In this document: positions 1-7,504 of the stretch, piece by piece
Position numbering within the stretch: position 1 is the stretch's first letter
Layout: each line of letters begins with the position of its first letter
Source: Euryarchaeota archaeon UBA175
GTDB taxonomy: Archaea; Thermoplasmatota; Poseidoniia; Poseidoniales; Thalassarchaeaceae
Assembly (NCBI GenBank): GCA_002497895.1
Contig: DAFD01000006.1
Coordinates: forward strand, 1-16,594
Length of the DNA: 16,594 nucleotides
Direction: 5' to 3'
The notes under the pieces: generated by a model
Database searches by the model: none
Told to the model about the DNA's origin: nothing
The model's input: the letters and a program-made list of their open reading frames with translations, nothing else
Program-made: the position numbers and the translations under genes

Positions 1-489
1 AAGCGTGAATCAACAAAGCCGCTGACAATCAGTCATGGATACACAGCAGACCTTTCGCCGGTGGAAAAATTTCGTTACGAGTACGATTGGCAAGGGACCT
101 CTGACCCATCTGGAATCTTCTGTATTCCAAAGGCTATCGAAACTCTCGGTTCAATGGTTTCAGGTGGATTTGAGGCCATTATGGAACGTAATGATTCGCT
201 CGCTCGCAATGGCCGTGACATCCTCTGTGAGACTCTCGAAACCGAGCCACCAATAGCTGATTCGATGCTTACAGCGATGGCCACTATCGATCTGCCAGGA
301 ACTTACGATGGACCGCCAGATTTCCGTGGGGATGCCTTGCACAACAGTCTCATTGACGATTGGGGAATTCAGGTTCCGGTTTTCCCTTGGCCACACCACG
401 AGATGCGCTATTTTCGCATCTCGGCATATCTCTACAACTCATTAGAGCAGTATGAATACCTCGCCCACGCCTTGCGTGATTCTCTATGA
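1..489 (+). CDS. Class V (fold-type I) PLP-dependent aminotransferase, CefD/isopenicillin-N-epimerase-like, C-terminal part
   Basis: The reading frame is already open at base 1 and ends at TGA 487-489, so only the last 162 residues are present. The start and the PLP-binding lysine lie upstream. Near the window start is TISHGY, followed by FRYEYDWQGTSDPSG, a signature of the isopenicillin-N-epimerase-like branch of class V aminotransferases. The tail RISAYLYNSLEQYEYLAHAL is the typical C-terminal small-domain end of that branch. Family members are soluble PLP enzymes acting on amino acid substrates (epimerases, cysteine desulfurase-like lyases or aminotransferases); the substrate cannot be told from this fragment. 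The ATG at 61 is internal to the frame and is not the true start. UbiX follows about 35 bases downstream on the same strand, so the two are probably cotranscribed. The family call is firm; the exact activity is open. Confidence 0.85.
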   Translation, partial: KRESTKPLTISHGYTADLSPVEKFRYEYDWQGTSDPSGIFCIPKAIETLGSMVSGGFEAIMERNDSLARNGRDILCETLETEPPIADSMLTAMATIDLPGTYDGPPDFRGDALHNSLIDDWGIQVPVFPWPHHEMRYFRISAYLYNSLEQYEYLAHALRDSL

Positions 490-524
490 GGCAGATTGAA
501 GCGAGGAAGGAAAGAGGGCGAATC

Positions 525-1103
525 ATGCCTGAAGTAGTCGTTGCCATCACTGGAGCCTCGGGGGCGCGTTATGGGGTGCGGCTGCTAGATGCCCTGTGTG
601 AGGCTGGTTGGTCATCTCATCTCATCATCACTCGCGAGGGAGCTATCAATCTCGATCTCGAATGCGGAATCACTCCCGAAGAACTCGCCTCAAACTCACT
701 CATCACTCTTGAGAAAAATGACAATCTCGCCGCTCGCTCTGCCTCCGGCTCAGCCCGCTTCGACGCTTACATCATTTGTCCAACTAGTGGCACAACAATC
801 GGCAAGATCGCTGCGGGTATCTCTGACAATCTTGCAACCCGCAGCGCCCTCGTCGCGATGAAAGAGCGGCGCAAACTAATCCTCGTCCCTCGCGAATCCC
901 CCTACGCCACCCCACACTTGCGTGCAATGGCAAACCTCTCCGAATGGGGTGTAGTTATCCTGCCCGCAAGCCCCGGCTTCTACAATAAGCCGGAGTCTAT
1001 CGAAGACCTCGTCGATTTCGTTGTAGCCCGGATTCTTGACCAACTAAACATTGACCACAATCTCGGTCGACGTTGGACTGGCGATGAAATCGGCTCTCAG
1101 TGA
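525..1103 (+). CDS. ubiX: Flavin prenyltransferase UbiX
   Basis: The 192-residue product matches the usual UbiX length. This flavoprotein-fold enzyme joins a dimethylallyl group to FMN to make prenylated FMN, the cofactor of UbiD-type decarboxylases; it is cytosolic and forms a dodecamer in studied relatives. Visible motifs are the N-terminal GASG phosphate/flavin loop (residues 10-13), CPTSGTTIGKIAAGISDNL (85-103), LILVPRESPY (118-127, with R123-E124) and the PASPGFYN segment (147-154) holding the conserved tyrosine. The start at 525 is preferred because the GASG loop then sits at the usual distance from the N-terminus and GAGGG (514-518) lies 6 bases upstream. A frame-open ATG at 486 would add 13 residues and overlap the aminotransferase stop as ATGA. 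No ubiD is visible here, so the partner decarboxylase must be elsewhere. Confidence 0.95.
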   Translation: MPEVVVAITGASGARYGVRLLDALCEAGWSSHLIITREGAINLDLECGITPEELASNSLITLEKNDNLAARSASGSARFDAYIICPTSGTTIGKIAAGISDNLATRSALVAMKERRKLILVPRESPYATPHLRAMANLSEWGVVILPASPGFYNKPESIEDLVDFVVARILDQLNIDHNLGRRWTGDEIGSQ

Positions 1104-1130
1104 ATCGAATCATCATAGGTACCGCTAGCG

Positions 1131-1142
1131 GTTGGGTTCAAT
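1131..1142. repeat. 12-bp perfect palindrome between ubiX and the M28 peptidase
   Basis: ACCGCTAGCGGT reads the same on both strands. It lies 27 bases after the ubiX stop and about 28 bases before the Shine-Dalgarno sequence of the next gene. It could be a dimeric regulator site or a weak hairpin; the sequence does not decide. Confidence 0.4.
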
Positions 1143-1169
1143 AGGCGCTCATGGCGGCGGCAATTCTGC

Positions 1170-1176
1170 GAGGTAT
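1170..1176 (+). promoter_or_regulatory. Shine-Dalgarno sequence fixing the M28 peptidase start at 1181
   Basis: GAGGTAT, a good match to the archaeal anti-SD core, ends 4 bases before ATG 1181. The upstream in-frame ATG at 1151 has no such site, and its extra ten residues would come from the intergenic leader. Confidence 0.6.
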
Positions 1177-1180
1177 CTAC

Positions 1181-2791
1181 ATGGATGAGGTCATCGAGGC
1201 TGAAATTGCATCCGAAGAGAGCTCAGCAAGCCTCGATGCGCGCCTAAAGCAACAATTTGAGCGCGCCAAGCAACTTCCAGTCTCTGTCCTCGCAGTAATC
1301 GGAATCATGCTCGTTGGCACGATGGGTGGCGCAGTCCTATACGGCGATGACATCGTAGACTGGATTCAAGGAACTCCGGATTACGAACTCATCGAGTTCG
1401 ACCCTGCCAGCGCACGAGGCTACGCTGAGAGCCTCATCGACCTCGGACATCCTGAGTGGGAAGGCAGGATGTCCGGAACAAATGAAGAGCACAATACAGC
1501 CGAGTTCATCAAATCAAATTTCACAACGATGGGGATTCCATCGACAATCGAGGACTTCGACGTCCCGATGTTCGTCATTGATGACGAGCCAGAACTGGGA
1601 ATCTGTCACGCAGGAGATGTGGGGGAAACTCTCCCAGCATTTGCCTGTGGAGCAACCGACATCAATGCCGATTTCATCGAATTCAATCACAGATCAGACT
1701 TCGTTCTGCAAGGTTACTCTGGCTCATCCTTCATCCGCTATGTCGATGATATCGAAGTCGTTGACTTGGGAACCGGCAATGAGAGCGCCGATTGGTCCAG
1801 CGCCGCTAGCGCAGTCGTGCTCATCCATATGACCAATGAAACAGAGGCAAACACCCCTCTATTCAAGCGAGCATCGGAGAATGATGTGGAGGGACTAATC
1901 CTCATCAACGAGCGTCAGAACTGTGACGAACTCGTCGCCAATGATTGCGTTCCCTACTTCAAATCAGTAGGGATTTCAGAGATTGAAAATATTCCAATCG
2001 ACTTGGGATTCATCATGGTCAGCAAAAGCGTTGGTCAAACGATTATTGACAATGTGATTAACCAAGATGGTAGGCTCAAATTCCTCACCTTCGTCGAAAA
2101 TGCAGGGGAAGCCACAGTCAAGGTTCCATGCGGTATAATCCAAGGTGAAACGGAAGAACTGATCATTATCGGGGCCCATCATGACACCGTCTACATGGGC
2201 GCAGGAGCGGTCGACGATACCTCCGGTACGGCGACCGTGCTCGAGATGGCTCGGCAATTCGGACTCATAGAAAGCCAACTCGGTACACCAAAACATACCA
2301 TTTACTTCTGCACTTGGGGAGGCGAGGAAGAGGGATTGTATGGTTCGACTAACTGGGTCGATAAGCACTCGAATAACCTGTATGAAAACCTCCGGCTTTA
2401 CATCAATTTGGATATGAATCATGTCGATGCGGAGCGCAATTCGGGTGTGACACTTTTCGGCAATCATAAGACCGATGTCGAGCATATTCAGGGAATTACG
2501 GCTAAGTTCAAACAAGAACATCCAGAACTCGCTGATAGATACAATATCAACGTCCGCAAATTGGCAAATACCGACATGCCTTACAATTCCGATCACGCAC
2601 CATTCGTCTACAATATCGACGATGACGACTCAGATGGCAAGCGGTATGGTCGAGCCGTGGTCTGTTACGGCTCGGGTTCTACTGAGTACCACACTTATCT
2701 CGATGATATGAGCCGATTCAACGAGGAGAGCCTAGCAGTATCTGGCATCATTTACGGCTCTCTTGTCTACCATCTTGCCTATGGTAGCTGA
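1181..2791 (+). CDS. Membrane-anchored M28-family zinc aminopeptidase with PA domain insert
   Basis: The product has 536 residues from ATG 1181. A short acidic/charged N-terminus (about 1-36) precedes one hydrophobic helix (about 37-60, LPVSVLAVIGIMLVGTMGGA), after which the chain should be outside the cell. Residues about 160-280 resemble a PA (protease-associated) insert. The M28 dinuclear zinc site is complete: H333 and D335 in GAHHDT, bridging D345 in AVDDTSG, catalytic E382 and zinc ligand E383 in GGEEEGLYGS, D411 in INLDMN and H472 in YNSDHAPF. The family cleaves N-terminal residues from peptides; the likely role is degrading external peptides for uptake, as expected of a protein-feeding heterotroph. 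Cysteines in the insert might form disulfides. An ATG at 1151 would lengthen it by 10 residues. It ends at a hairpin shared with the convergent peroxiredoxin gene. Exact substrate is unknown. Confidence 0.92.
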   Translation: MDEVIEAEIASEESSASLDARLKQQFERAKQLPVSVLAVIGIMLVGTMGGAVLYGDDIVDWIQGTPDYELIEFDPASARGYAESLIDLGHPEWEGRMSGTNEEHNTAEFIKSNFTTMGIPSTIEDFDVPMFVIDDEPELGICHAGDVGETLPAFACGATDINADFIEFNHRSDFVLQGYSGSSFIRYVDDIEVVDLGTGNESADWSSAASAVVLIHMTNETEANTPLFKRASENDVEGLILINERQNCDELVANDCVPYFKSVGISEIENIPIDLGFIMVSKSVGQTIIDNVINQDGRLKFLTFVENAGEATVKVPCGIIQGETEELIIIGAHHDTVYMGAGAVDDTSGTATVLEMARQFGLIESQLGTPKHTIYFCTWGGEEEGLYGSTNWVDKHSNNLYENLRLYINLDMNHVDAERNSGVTLFGNHKTDVEHIQGITAKFKQEHPELADRYNINVRKLANTDMPYNSDHAPFVYNIDDDDSDGKRYGRAVVCYGSGSTEYHTYLDDMSRFNEESLAVSGIIYGSLVYHLAYGS

Positions 2792-2795
2792 ACAG

Positions 2796-2816
2796 TGAGA
2801 GCGTATTACGCTCTCA
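2796..2816. terminator. Bidirectional hairpin between convergent M28 peptidase and peroxiredoxin genes
   Basis: TGAGAGCGTA and TACGCTCTCA form 10-base perfect arms around a single central T. The repeat fills the 27-base gap between two stop codons (2789-2791 plus strand, 2819-2821 minus strand). A TTTT run follows on the plus strand at about 2822-2825, inside the convergent gene. Placement and symmetry fit a shared terminator or 3'-end processing structure; termination itself is inferred. Confidence 0.6.
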
Positions 2817-2818
2817 AA

Positions 2819-3277
2819 TCAATTTTCCAGGTGTGATAGAACCGCTTCGTAGTCTGGCTCGATTCCAGGATTCTCGGCAATCCAAGCATAACTGATTTTG
2901 CCATCTGCCTCAATTACGAAGACCGAGCGTTGGGCCGCGATATAGTCAGGCATGACGAATGGAATGCCTACTCCGTATGCATCGGTGGCGATGCGGTCAG
3001 TGTCTGAAAGAAGTGGGAAGCCAATTTCGTTAGCGTCAGCGAATGCCGCATTGGCAAATATTCCATCGACCGAGATACCGAGGACTTCGGCTTCTGCGGC
3101 TTCGAGGCGATTCATCGAATCGGTGAAGGTACTCATTTCCTTGCTACAAACACCAGTGAATGCTGCAGGATAGAACAGGATGACAACTCGATTTCCGATT
3201 GAATCGGAGAGTCGAAACATCGTCTTGTCAAAAGCCATCAATTCGAAATCGGGTGCCATGTCGCCTACTGAGACCAT
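2819..3277 (-). CDS. 1-Cys peroxiredoxin, AhpE-like (AhpC/TSA family)
   Basis: This 152-residue thioredoxin-fold peroxidase reduces hydrogen peroxide and organic peroxides in the cytosol. The active-site block is PAAFTGVCSKEM, giving P37, T41 and peroxidatic C44, with the partner arginine R117 in QRSVFVIE. C44 is the only cysteine in the protein, so no internal resolving cysteine exists. This makes it a 1-Cys enzyme that must be recycled by an external thiol. The N-terminal VGDMAPDFEL is the usual peroxiredoxin opening. ATG 3277 gives normal family length; GGTGAT lies about 16 bases upstream, too far for a strong Shine-Dalgarno. It lies 73 bases downstream of argS on the same strand with a small inverted repeat between, so it may be cotranscribed or have its own promoter. 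Family assignment is firm; the AhpE subgroup is inferred from the active-site string. Confidence 0.93.
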   Translation of the reverse strand: MVSVGDMAPDFELMAFDKTMFRLSDSIGNRVVILFYPAAFTGVCSKEMSTFTDSMNRLEAAEAEVLGISVDGIFANAAFADANEIGFPLLSDTDRIATDAYGVGIPFVMPDYIAAQRSVFVIEADGKISYAWIAENPGIEPDYEAVLSHLEN

Positions 3278-3313
3278 GACAGCGCGAGGGAATCACCAAT
3301 TTCAAGGTCGCGC

Positions 3314-3328
3314 GAGGCGAATTGCCTC
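3314..3328. repeat. Small inverted repeat between argS and the peroxiredoxin gene
   Basis: GAGGC, loop GAATT, GCCTC form a 5-bp stem in the 73-base gap between the argS stop and the peroxiredoxin start, both on the minus strand. No T-run follows it in the direction of transcription. It may be a weak terminator or RNA processing hairpin, or chance. Confidence 0.3.
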
Positions 3329-3350
3329 AAATCGCTCTGCTTTGCATTAC

Positions 3351-5078
3351 TCACATTCGTTGAGGGACGCTAATTCCTAGGAGTGATAGCCCGGTTTCGA
3401 GAGTTCTGGCAGTCAAATCGCAAAGAGCCAACCGACTCTCTCGAGTAGCGCCTTCGGATGCAAGGACAGGGCAGGATTCGTAGAATGAAGCGAAGGCTTG
3501 GGCAATTGCGTGAAGTTGTGTGGCTAACTTGTGCGGCGAGTGGGTTGCACAGGCCAAGTCGAGCGCTTGGGGGAAAGTGATGATGGCTCTAGCGAGTGTT
3601 GCTTCGCGCTCGTCCGCGAGTGAGATTGAGGCTTTTCGGATACTATCTCGCTCGATTTCTGCCTTAGAGAAGATGCTGCAGATCCTTGCATGTGCATACT
3701 GCAAATAGGGTGCAGTATTACCTTCAAATGAGAGCATTTTCTCCCAGTCAAATGTGTAATTATTGGTTCGATCTGTGGATAAGTCGGCATACTTTACAGA
3801 GCCGATTCCAAGCATGTGAGCAACTTCGGCGCGCTCATCTGCAGGGAGTTCTGGATTCTTCTCTGCGATGAGCGAATCAGCCCTTTCGACTGCTTCGACG
3901 AGCAGGTCCTTGAGTTGCACAGCGCCTCCTGTCCTGCTCGCGAGTTTTTTGCCATCTGTTCCCAAAACGAGACCAAATGGAACGTGAATAGCATTGACGG
4001 TATCGTCCATGAAGCCAGCACTTCGCGCTACTTCGAATACCATCGCGAAGTGCTGAGCCTGCTCGGCGCCGACTACGTAGAGGAAATCTCGGCTGCCGAC
4101 ATTCTGAATCCTATCGATGATACAGGCGAGGTCGCTGGTTGCGTAATTGTAGCCGCCGTCAGCCTTCTGAATAATCAGAGGCAGTGGCTCACCTTCTCGA
4201 TTCATCCAACCTTCTGGATATACTACCTTAGCTCCCTCGCTCTCCTCAAGCAGCCCTGCTGCCGCTAACATATCGACAACTTCCGGCAGCGCGGCCTCGT
4301 ACTTCGACTCACCAGCAAGGTCATCATCAGTCAGCAGAACACCCATCATCTGGTAGACATCGTTGAAGTGGAGCAATGAGCGATCCACAAGCATCTGCCA
4401 GTGAGCAATCGTTTCAGGCTCACTCGCTTGCATGCGAACTACTCTCTTGCGCGAGCGATCGGCAAAGGCTGAGTCGGAATCGAATTTGTTACGAGCATCA
4501 GAATAGAACGAGCCCAAATTGATCTCATCAGGATGTGTCTCGACGCCGATATCGATTAGATGCTCGATTAGCATACCGAATGGCGTTCCCCAATCACCAA
4601 CGTGGTTCTCGGGTACTACTGTATGTCCCTTGTAGGTAAGCATGCGATTCAGCGCATCGCCGATGACTGTGGATCTAAGGTGACCAACGTGCATGTGCTT
4701 CGCAACATTTGGCGAAGAATAGTCGATGACAATGATGCGGGAGTCTTCGACGGAAACACGGAGACGTTCATCGGCAGCCGCCTCCTCCATCCGCATCGAC
4801 AACCACTCGGAATCAGCGGTAAAATTGAGGAAACCATTGACTGAACTGACCGTACAAATCCCCGCAGCACTGGAACCTAAACCAGCCAATACATCCTCGG
4901 CGATTGCAGCCGGAGACTTGCGTAAAACTCGCGCCAGCGAATGACACGGCATCGCAACATCAGCGAAGTCCGAAACTGTCGAGCCGGCGAGCAGCCCAGA
5001 CCAATCTTCCTCACTCACATCCAAATCAGACATGACCGCTTTGAGAAGAGGGTGAATCGCATCTACCAAATCGCGCAT
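3351..5078 (-). CDS. argS: Arginyl-tRNA synthetase (class I)
   Basis: The 575-residue enzyme charges tRNA-Arg with arginine using ATP in the cytosol. An N-terminal Add1-like domain (about 1-110) precedes the Rossmann catalytic core: SSPNVAKHMHVGHLRST (121-137) contains the HIGH-type motif HVGH at 130-133. The KMSKS equivalent is the degenerate KKLASRTGG at 377-385, as is common in ArgRS. QKADGGYNYATSDLA (304-318) is a family hallmark. The DALR-type anticodon-binding helical domain fills about 450-575 and ends LLGISVPQRM, the usual ArgRS terminus. Start choice: a GTG at 5087 is in frame but lies inside the Shine-Dalgarno; ATG 5078 sits 5 bases after GAGGTGA. The upstream aRF1 stop is embedded in that same site, so translation is probably coupled to aRF1. 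Confidence 0.96.
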   Translation of the reverse strand: MRDLVDAIHPLLKAVMSDLDVSEEDWSGLLAGSTVSDFADVAMPCHSLARVLRKSPAAIAEDVLAGLGSSAAGICTVSSVNGFLNFTADSEWLSMRMEEAAADERLRVSVEDSRIIVIDYSSPNVAKHMHVGHLRSTVIGDALNRMLTYKGHTVVPENHVGDWGTPFGMLIEHLIDIGVETHPDEINLGSFYSDARNKFDSDSAFADRSRKRVVRMQASEPETIAHWQMLVDRSLLHFNDVYQMMGVLLTDDDLAGESKYEAALPEVVDMLAAAGLLEESEGAKVVYPEGWMNREGEPLPLIIQKADGGYNYATSDLACIIDRIQNVGSRDFLYVVGAEQAQHFAMVFEVARSAGFMDDTVNAIHVPFGLVLGTDGKKLASRTGGAVQLKDLLVEAVERADSLIAEKNPELPADERAEVAHMLGIGSVKYADLSTDRTNNYTFDWEKMLSFEGNTAPYLQYAHARICSIFSKAEIERDSIRKASISLADEREATLARAIITFPQALDLACATHSPHKLATQLHAIAQAFASFYESCPVLASEGATRESRLALCDLTARTLETGLSLLGISVPQRM

Positions 5079-5083
5079 TTCAT

Positions 5084-5090
5084 TCACCTC
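5084..5090 (-). promoter_or_regulatory. Shine-Dalgarno sequence of argS overlapping the aRF1 stop codon
   Basis: On the minus strand the sequence reads TGAGGTGA (5091-5084). Its first three bases are the aRF1 stop and GAGGTGA matches the archaeal anti-SD. It lies 5 bases from ATG 5078, which selects that start over GTG 5087 and suggests termination-reinitiation coupling. Confidence 0.7.
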
Positions 5091-6336
5091 AAGTCAGAGA
5101 GTACCTCAGCATTGCAGCGATTCCGCCGAATGACGTGTAAAGGGTCGCACCCTCCTCGGAATCCATCGAGATTAAACTCACCTTAGCAGATGTGTGTCCC
5201 GCTAATTGTGTCAATTCATCAATCATATCCATGGTTCTATCTGGATCTTCCCTGACATCCTCCGAACCACATTTCGGACAATCTGGAATCTCAGAGCGAT
5301 GGTTCTGACTCGCTTCCCACTCGTGTTTGCAGGGCTTGCACCTCCATCCAACACGCCGCTTTCGAAGGCCTTCAGAAAGCAGCAGCATATCGACAGCGCC
5401 CTGATCGAGTGCAGACCTAATCATCATCTCTCCATAGGTCGCCTTGGGATGAGCTTGCATAACCTCGCGCAGGAAATTGTCGACCATCTTACGCTCGCCA
5501 TCAAGCTCAATCTGATCCATCAGTGTGCCCGCGCGCTGGACGAGTTCTCTTAGGCCACTCTCATTCGAATAGCCAACATCGAAGAAGGGCTCGCGAACCA
5601 ATTTCTTGACCTCGTGGTGGAAATAGTCGTTCTTCACGACGAAATCCTTGGTTTGGCCTGGGCCACCGACGATGATTCCTTTCATGTCGGCGATATTTGG
5701 TAACCAGTAATTGCAGGCGTGCTCGGTGGCCCGCTTGAAGAAGTTATGAGCAGCCTCCTCGATCAATCTCTCGAATCTCTGGGCTGACTGACCTCCTTGC
5801 CGGTGCTTACCCATGATATTGGATTGCAATTCCTCCTGACAGTGGATTCGCTTGCCTATGGCAATTCCGTAAGCGGCTTCGCCGCGGTCGATAACAAAAA
5901 GTCCGTATGAGGTGCGATCAATCAGCATGTCCTCGAGTTGAGAAAGTTCGAATGTTGAATCACAGCGATATCGGAATGATGAGAAAATCTCAGGCGGGTC
6001 ATCGATTACAACAGTGACCAAACGAGTTTTGTTATTCCCCACGATTACGTGGCCCACGAAGATTGCTAGGCCGTTCTCCCCCGCCGTTTTGTAACGATTG
6101 ATTACTGAAATGGCCGACTCGATGGCATCTCCTACGTGCTTTCGAGTCGACTTCGACTTGATGTTGGCTGCTTGAGCGGACTCTTGGCCCAGCTGACCTC
6201 TGACATCACTAATCAGTCGGTCAGGCGGGATGATTACGGTCACTAGTTCGGTGCCCATCCCGCGCATGCCTTGAAGCTCCTCGAGGGACTTCTTAGTACG
6301 CAGCCTCCGCTGCTGCATCTCTAAGTCATCAGCCAT
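5089..6336 (-). CDS. prf1: Peptide chain release factor aRF1 (eRF1 family)
   Basis: The 415-residue protein decodes all three stop codons in the ribosomal A site and triggers release of the finished chain. The three eRF1-family signatures are all present: NIKS (58-61) and YxCxxxF (Y123-C125-F129) in the stop-codon-reading N domain, and GGQ (181-183, in GKHRQGGQSAQRF) in the hydrolysis domain. The C domain, which in archaea contacts Pelota-like partners and ABCE1, carries an intact zinc ribbon with C333, C336, C353 and C356. Length is typical for archaeal aRF1. ATG 6336 is backed by a CCTCC/GGAGG Shine-Dalgarno 7 bases upstream. It is first in a minus-strand operon with argS, and its upstream region is shared divergently with UMP kinase. 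Confidence 0.97.
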   Translation of the reverse strand: MADDLEMQQRRLRTKKSLEELQGMRGMGTELVTVIIPPDRLISDVRGQLGQESAQAANIKSKSTRKHVGDAIESAISVINRYKTAGENGLAIFVGHVIVGNNKTRLVTVVIDDPPEIFSSFRYRCDSTFELSQLEDMLIDRTSYGLFVIDRGEAAYGIAIGKRIHCQEELQSNIMGKHRQGGQSAQRFERLIEEAAHNFFKRATEHACNYWLPNIADMKGIIVGGPGQTKDFVVKNDYFHHEVKKLVREPFFDVGYSNESGLRELVQRAGTLMDQIELDGERKMVDNFLREVMQAHPKATYGEMMIRSALDQGAVDMLLLSEGLRKRRVGWRCKPCKHEWEASQNHRSEIPDCPKCGSEDVREDPDRTMDMIDELTQLAGHTSAKVSLISMDSEEGATLYTSFGGIAAMLRYSLT

Positions 6337-6343
6337 AGCAAAG

Positions 6344-6348
6344 CCTCC
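6344..6348 (-). promoter_or_regulatory. Shine-Dalgarno sequence of aRF1
   Basis: GGAGG on the minus strand lies 7 bases before ATG 6336. It confirms this start and shows the gene is translated from a leadered transcript. Confidence 0.65.
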
Positions 6349-6436
6349 ATCCGCAAGGCCGCAGCGAGCGGCATTTCAACCCTCTCGCGCGTATCCAGCG
6401 AAGGCATTGAAAGGGGCACTCATCCCCGAATGGACG

Positions 6437-7147
6437 ATGGCGACCATAGTACTAGCCCTCGGAGGCAGCCTTCTGAGGCCCGAGGTCGACGAGCGACACG
6501 CGTGGCTCGAGGAGCTTGTGGGCATCGTCCGCGACCGTGTTGCGGTCGACGACAGGATCGGAATTGTAGTCGGTGGAGGCGCTCCTGCGAGGGAGGGAAT
6601 AGCCCTCGCTCGCCCAATTGTCGATAATGAAGATCGTCTCGATAGAATCGGTATCGCAGCGACTCGTTTGAACGCCACAATGGTGCGAGAAGCGTTGGCT
6701 GATGATGGAGTCATGGTCTCAGGAACTATTCCTCATTCGATTAACGAAGCGACCATGCTCTTCGACGAGAGACCGGTTGTGGTCATGGGTGGCACAACCC
6801 CTGGTCATACGACCGACGCGGTCGCTATCCGCCTAGCAATCGCCAGTGGAGCCGACCGCTGCATCATCGGCACTAATGTCGACCGAGTCTATGCTTCAGA
6901 CCCACGAACAGACTCAGCGGCCCGCTCTTACGACTCGTTGACCCACGATGAATTACAACAAATCGTCGGGCCAGCCGAACACAATCGCGCGGGCCCAACC
7001 GGCGTCGTCGACCCCATGGGAGTGGCCGACGCCGCCGAAGCGAGGATGACCTTGTGTATCCTCGATGGACGAAAACCATCTCTCATCCGATCCGCCATCG
7101 AAGGCGAGACTTTCGAGGGCACTGTGGTCGAGTCCGAAGAAGAATGA
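6437..7147 (+). CDS. pyrH: Archaeal-type UMP kinase
   Basis: This 236-residue amino-acid-kinase-fold enzyme phosphorylates UMP to UDP with ATP in de novo pyrimidine nucleotide synthesis. Visible motifs are VLALGGSLL (5-13, ATP loop), VVGGGAPAREG (44-54), LDRIGIAATRLNATMV (68-83, UMP contact region typical of archaeal PyrH), GGTTPGHTTDAVAI (118-131) and GTNVDRVYASDP (145-156). The GTTPGHTTD segment separates it from isopentenyl phosphate kinase, which carries a catalytic-histidine glycine loop instead. ATG 6437 is chosen because family members begin a few residues before the GGS loop. A TTG at 6407 would add ten residues. Neither has a convincing Shine-Dalgarno. The region before it is shared with divergent aRF1. 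The zinc-ribbon gene starts within about 10 bases of its stop, so they are probably cotranscribed. Confidence 0.93.
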   Translation: MATIVLALGGSLLRPEVDERHAWLEELVGIVRDRVAVDDRIGIVVGGGAPAREGIALARPIVDNEDRLDRIGIAATRLNATMVREALADDGVMVSGTIPHSINEATMLFDERPVVVMGGTTPGHTTDAVAIRLAIASGADRCIIGTNVDRVYASDPRTDSAARSYDSLTHDELQQIVGPAEHNRAGPTGVVDPMGVADAAEARMTLCILDGRKPSLIRSAIEGETFEGTVVESEEE

Positions 7148-7156
7148 GTGATTCGT

Positions 7157-7456
7157 ATGAGTCGGAAGGACAGAATTGCAAAGGCCGCAACAAGAACAGC
7201 AGCTCAAGCAAGGGAGACAGCAGCGCGTGAGCGCGGCCGGAGCAAGCGAACCACCAGTGTATCTGGAGTCAGTCCACATAGGCACTGCTCAGTCTGCTGG
7301 GCGCCAATCCCTCTCAACGCAGAACCTCCTGTGTGCTCCGACGAGGAGTGCGAGGCGACGAATGAAAAACGAATGGCATCAAGGAAGCGTCTGACAATCA
7401 TGCTCTATCTATTCCCGGCGATTGCTATTCTTCTCGCAATAGTCTCATCTCTGTGA
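7157..7456 (+). CDS. Small zinc-ribbon protein with C-terminal transmembrane helix (DUF2116-like)
   Basis: The 99-residue product has three parts. A very basic, alanine-rich N-terminal region (1-40, many Lys/Arg) may bind nucleic acid or ribosome. A zinc-ribbon has paired ligands C44-x2-C47 and C60-x4-C65 (HCSVCWAPIP and VCSDEEC). A single C-terminal hydrophobic helix spans about 79-97. This architecture matches the archaeal DUF2116-type Zn-ribbon family, for which I know no established function. The helix would make it a tail-anchored membrane protein with the zinc domain in the cytoplasm. A GTG at 7148 would add three residues; ATG 7157 is used here. It closely follows UMP kinase. Confidence 0.75.
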   Translation: MSRKDRIAKAATRTAAQARETAARERGRSKRTTSVSGVSPHRHCSVCWAPIPLNAEPPVCSDEECEATNEKRMASRKRLTIMLYLFPAIAILLAIVSSL

Positions 7457-7472
7457 CGACGAGGCATCGTCA
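7454..7472 (+). terminator. Possible hairpin after the UMP kinase / zinc-ribbon unit
   Basis: TGACGA and TCGTCA form a 6-bp stem with a 7-base loop that begins at the TGA stop of the zinc-ribbon gene. No T-run follows. It may end the upstream unit or only mark RNA processing. Confidence 0.3.
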
Positions 7473-7504
7473 GGTTCAACACTCAGCACAATGGGGCAAT
7501 CTGC

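Noticed and set aside
1976..2596. 206-codon minus-strand open frame inside the M28 peptidase gene
   Set aside because: It is a shadow of the zinc-site coding region, with no plausible domain.
3816..4268. 150-codon plus-strand open frame inside argS
   Set aside because: It is antisense to the conserved catalytic core of ArgRS and shows no family motif.
6407..6436. TTG start for UMP kinase
   Set aside because: The added ten residues are not typical of the family, which begins just before the GGS loop; ATG 6437 is preferred although neither has a strong ribosome binding site.
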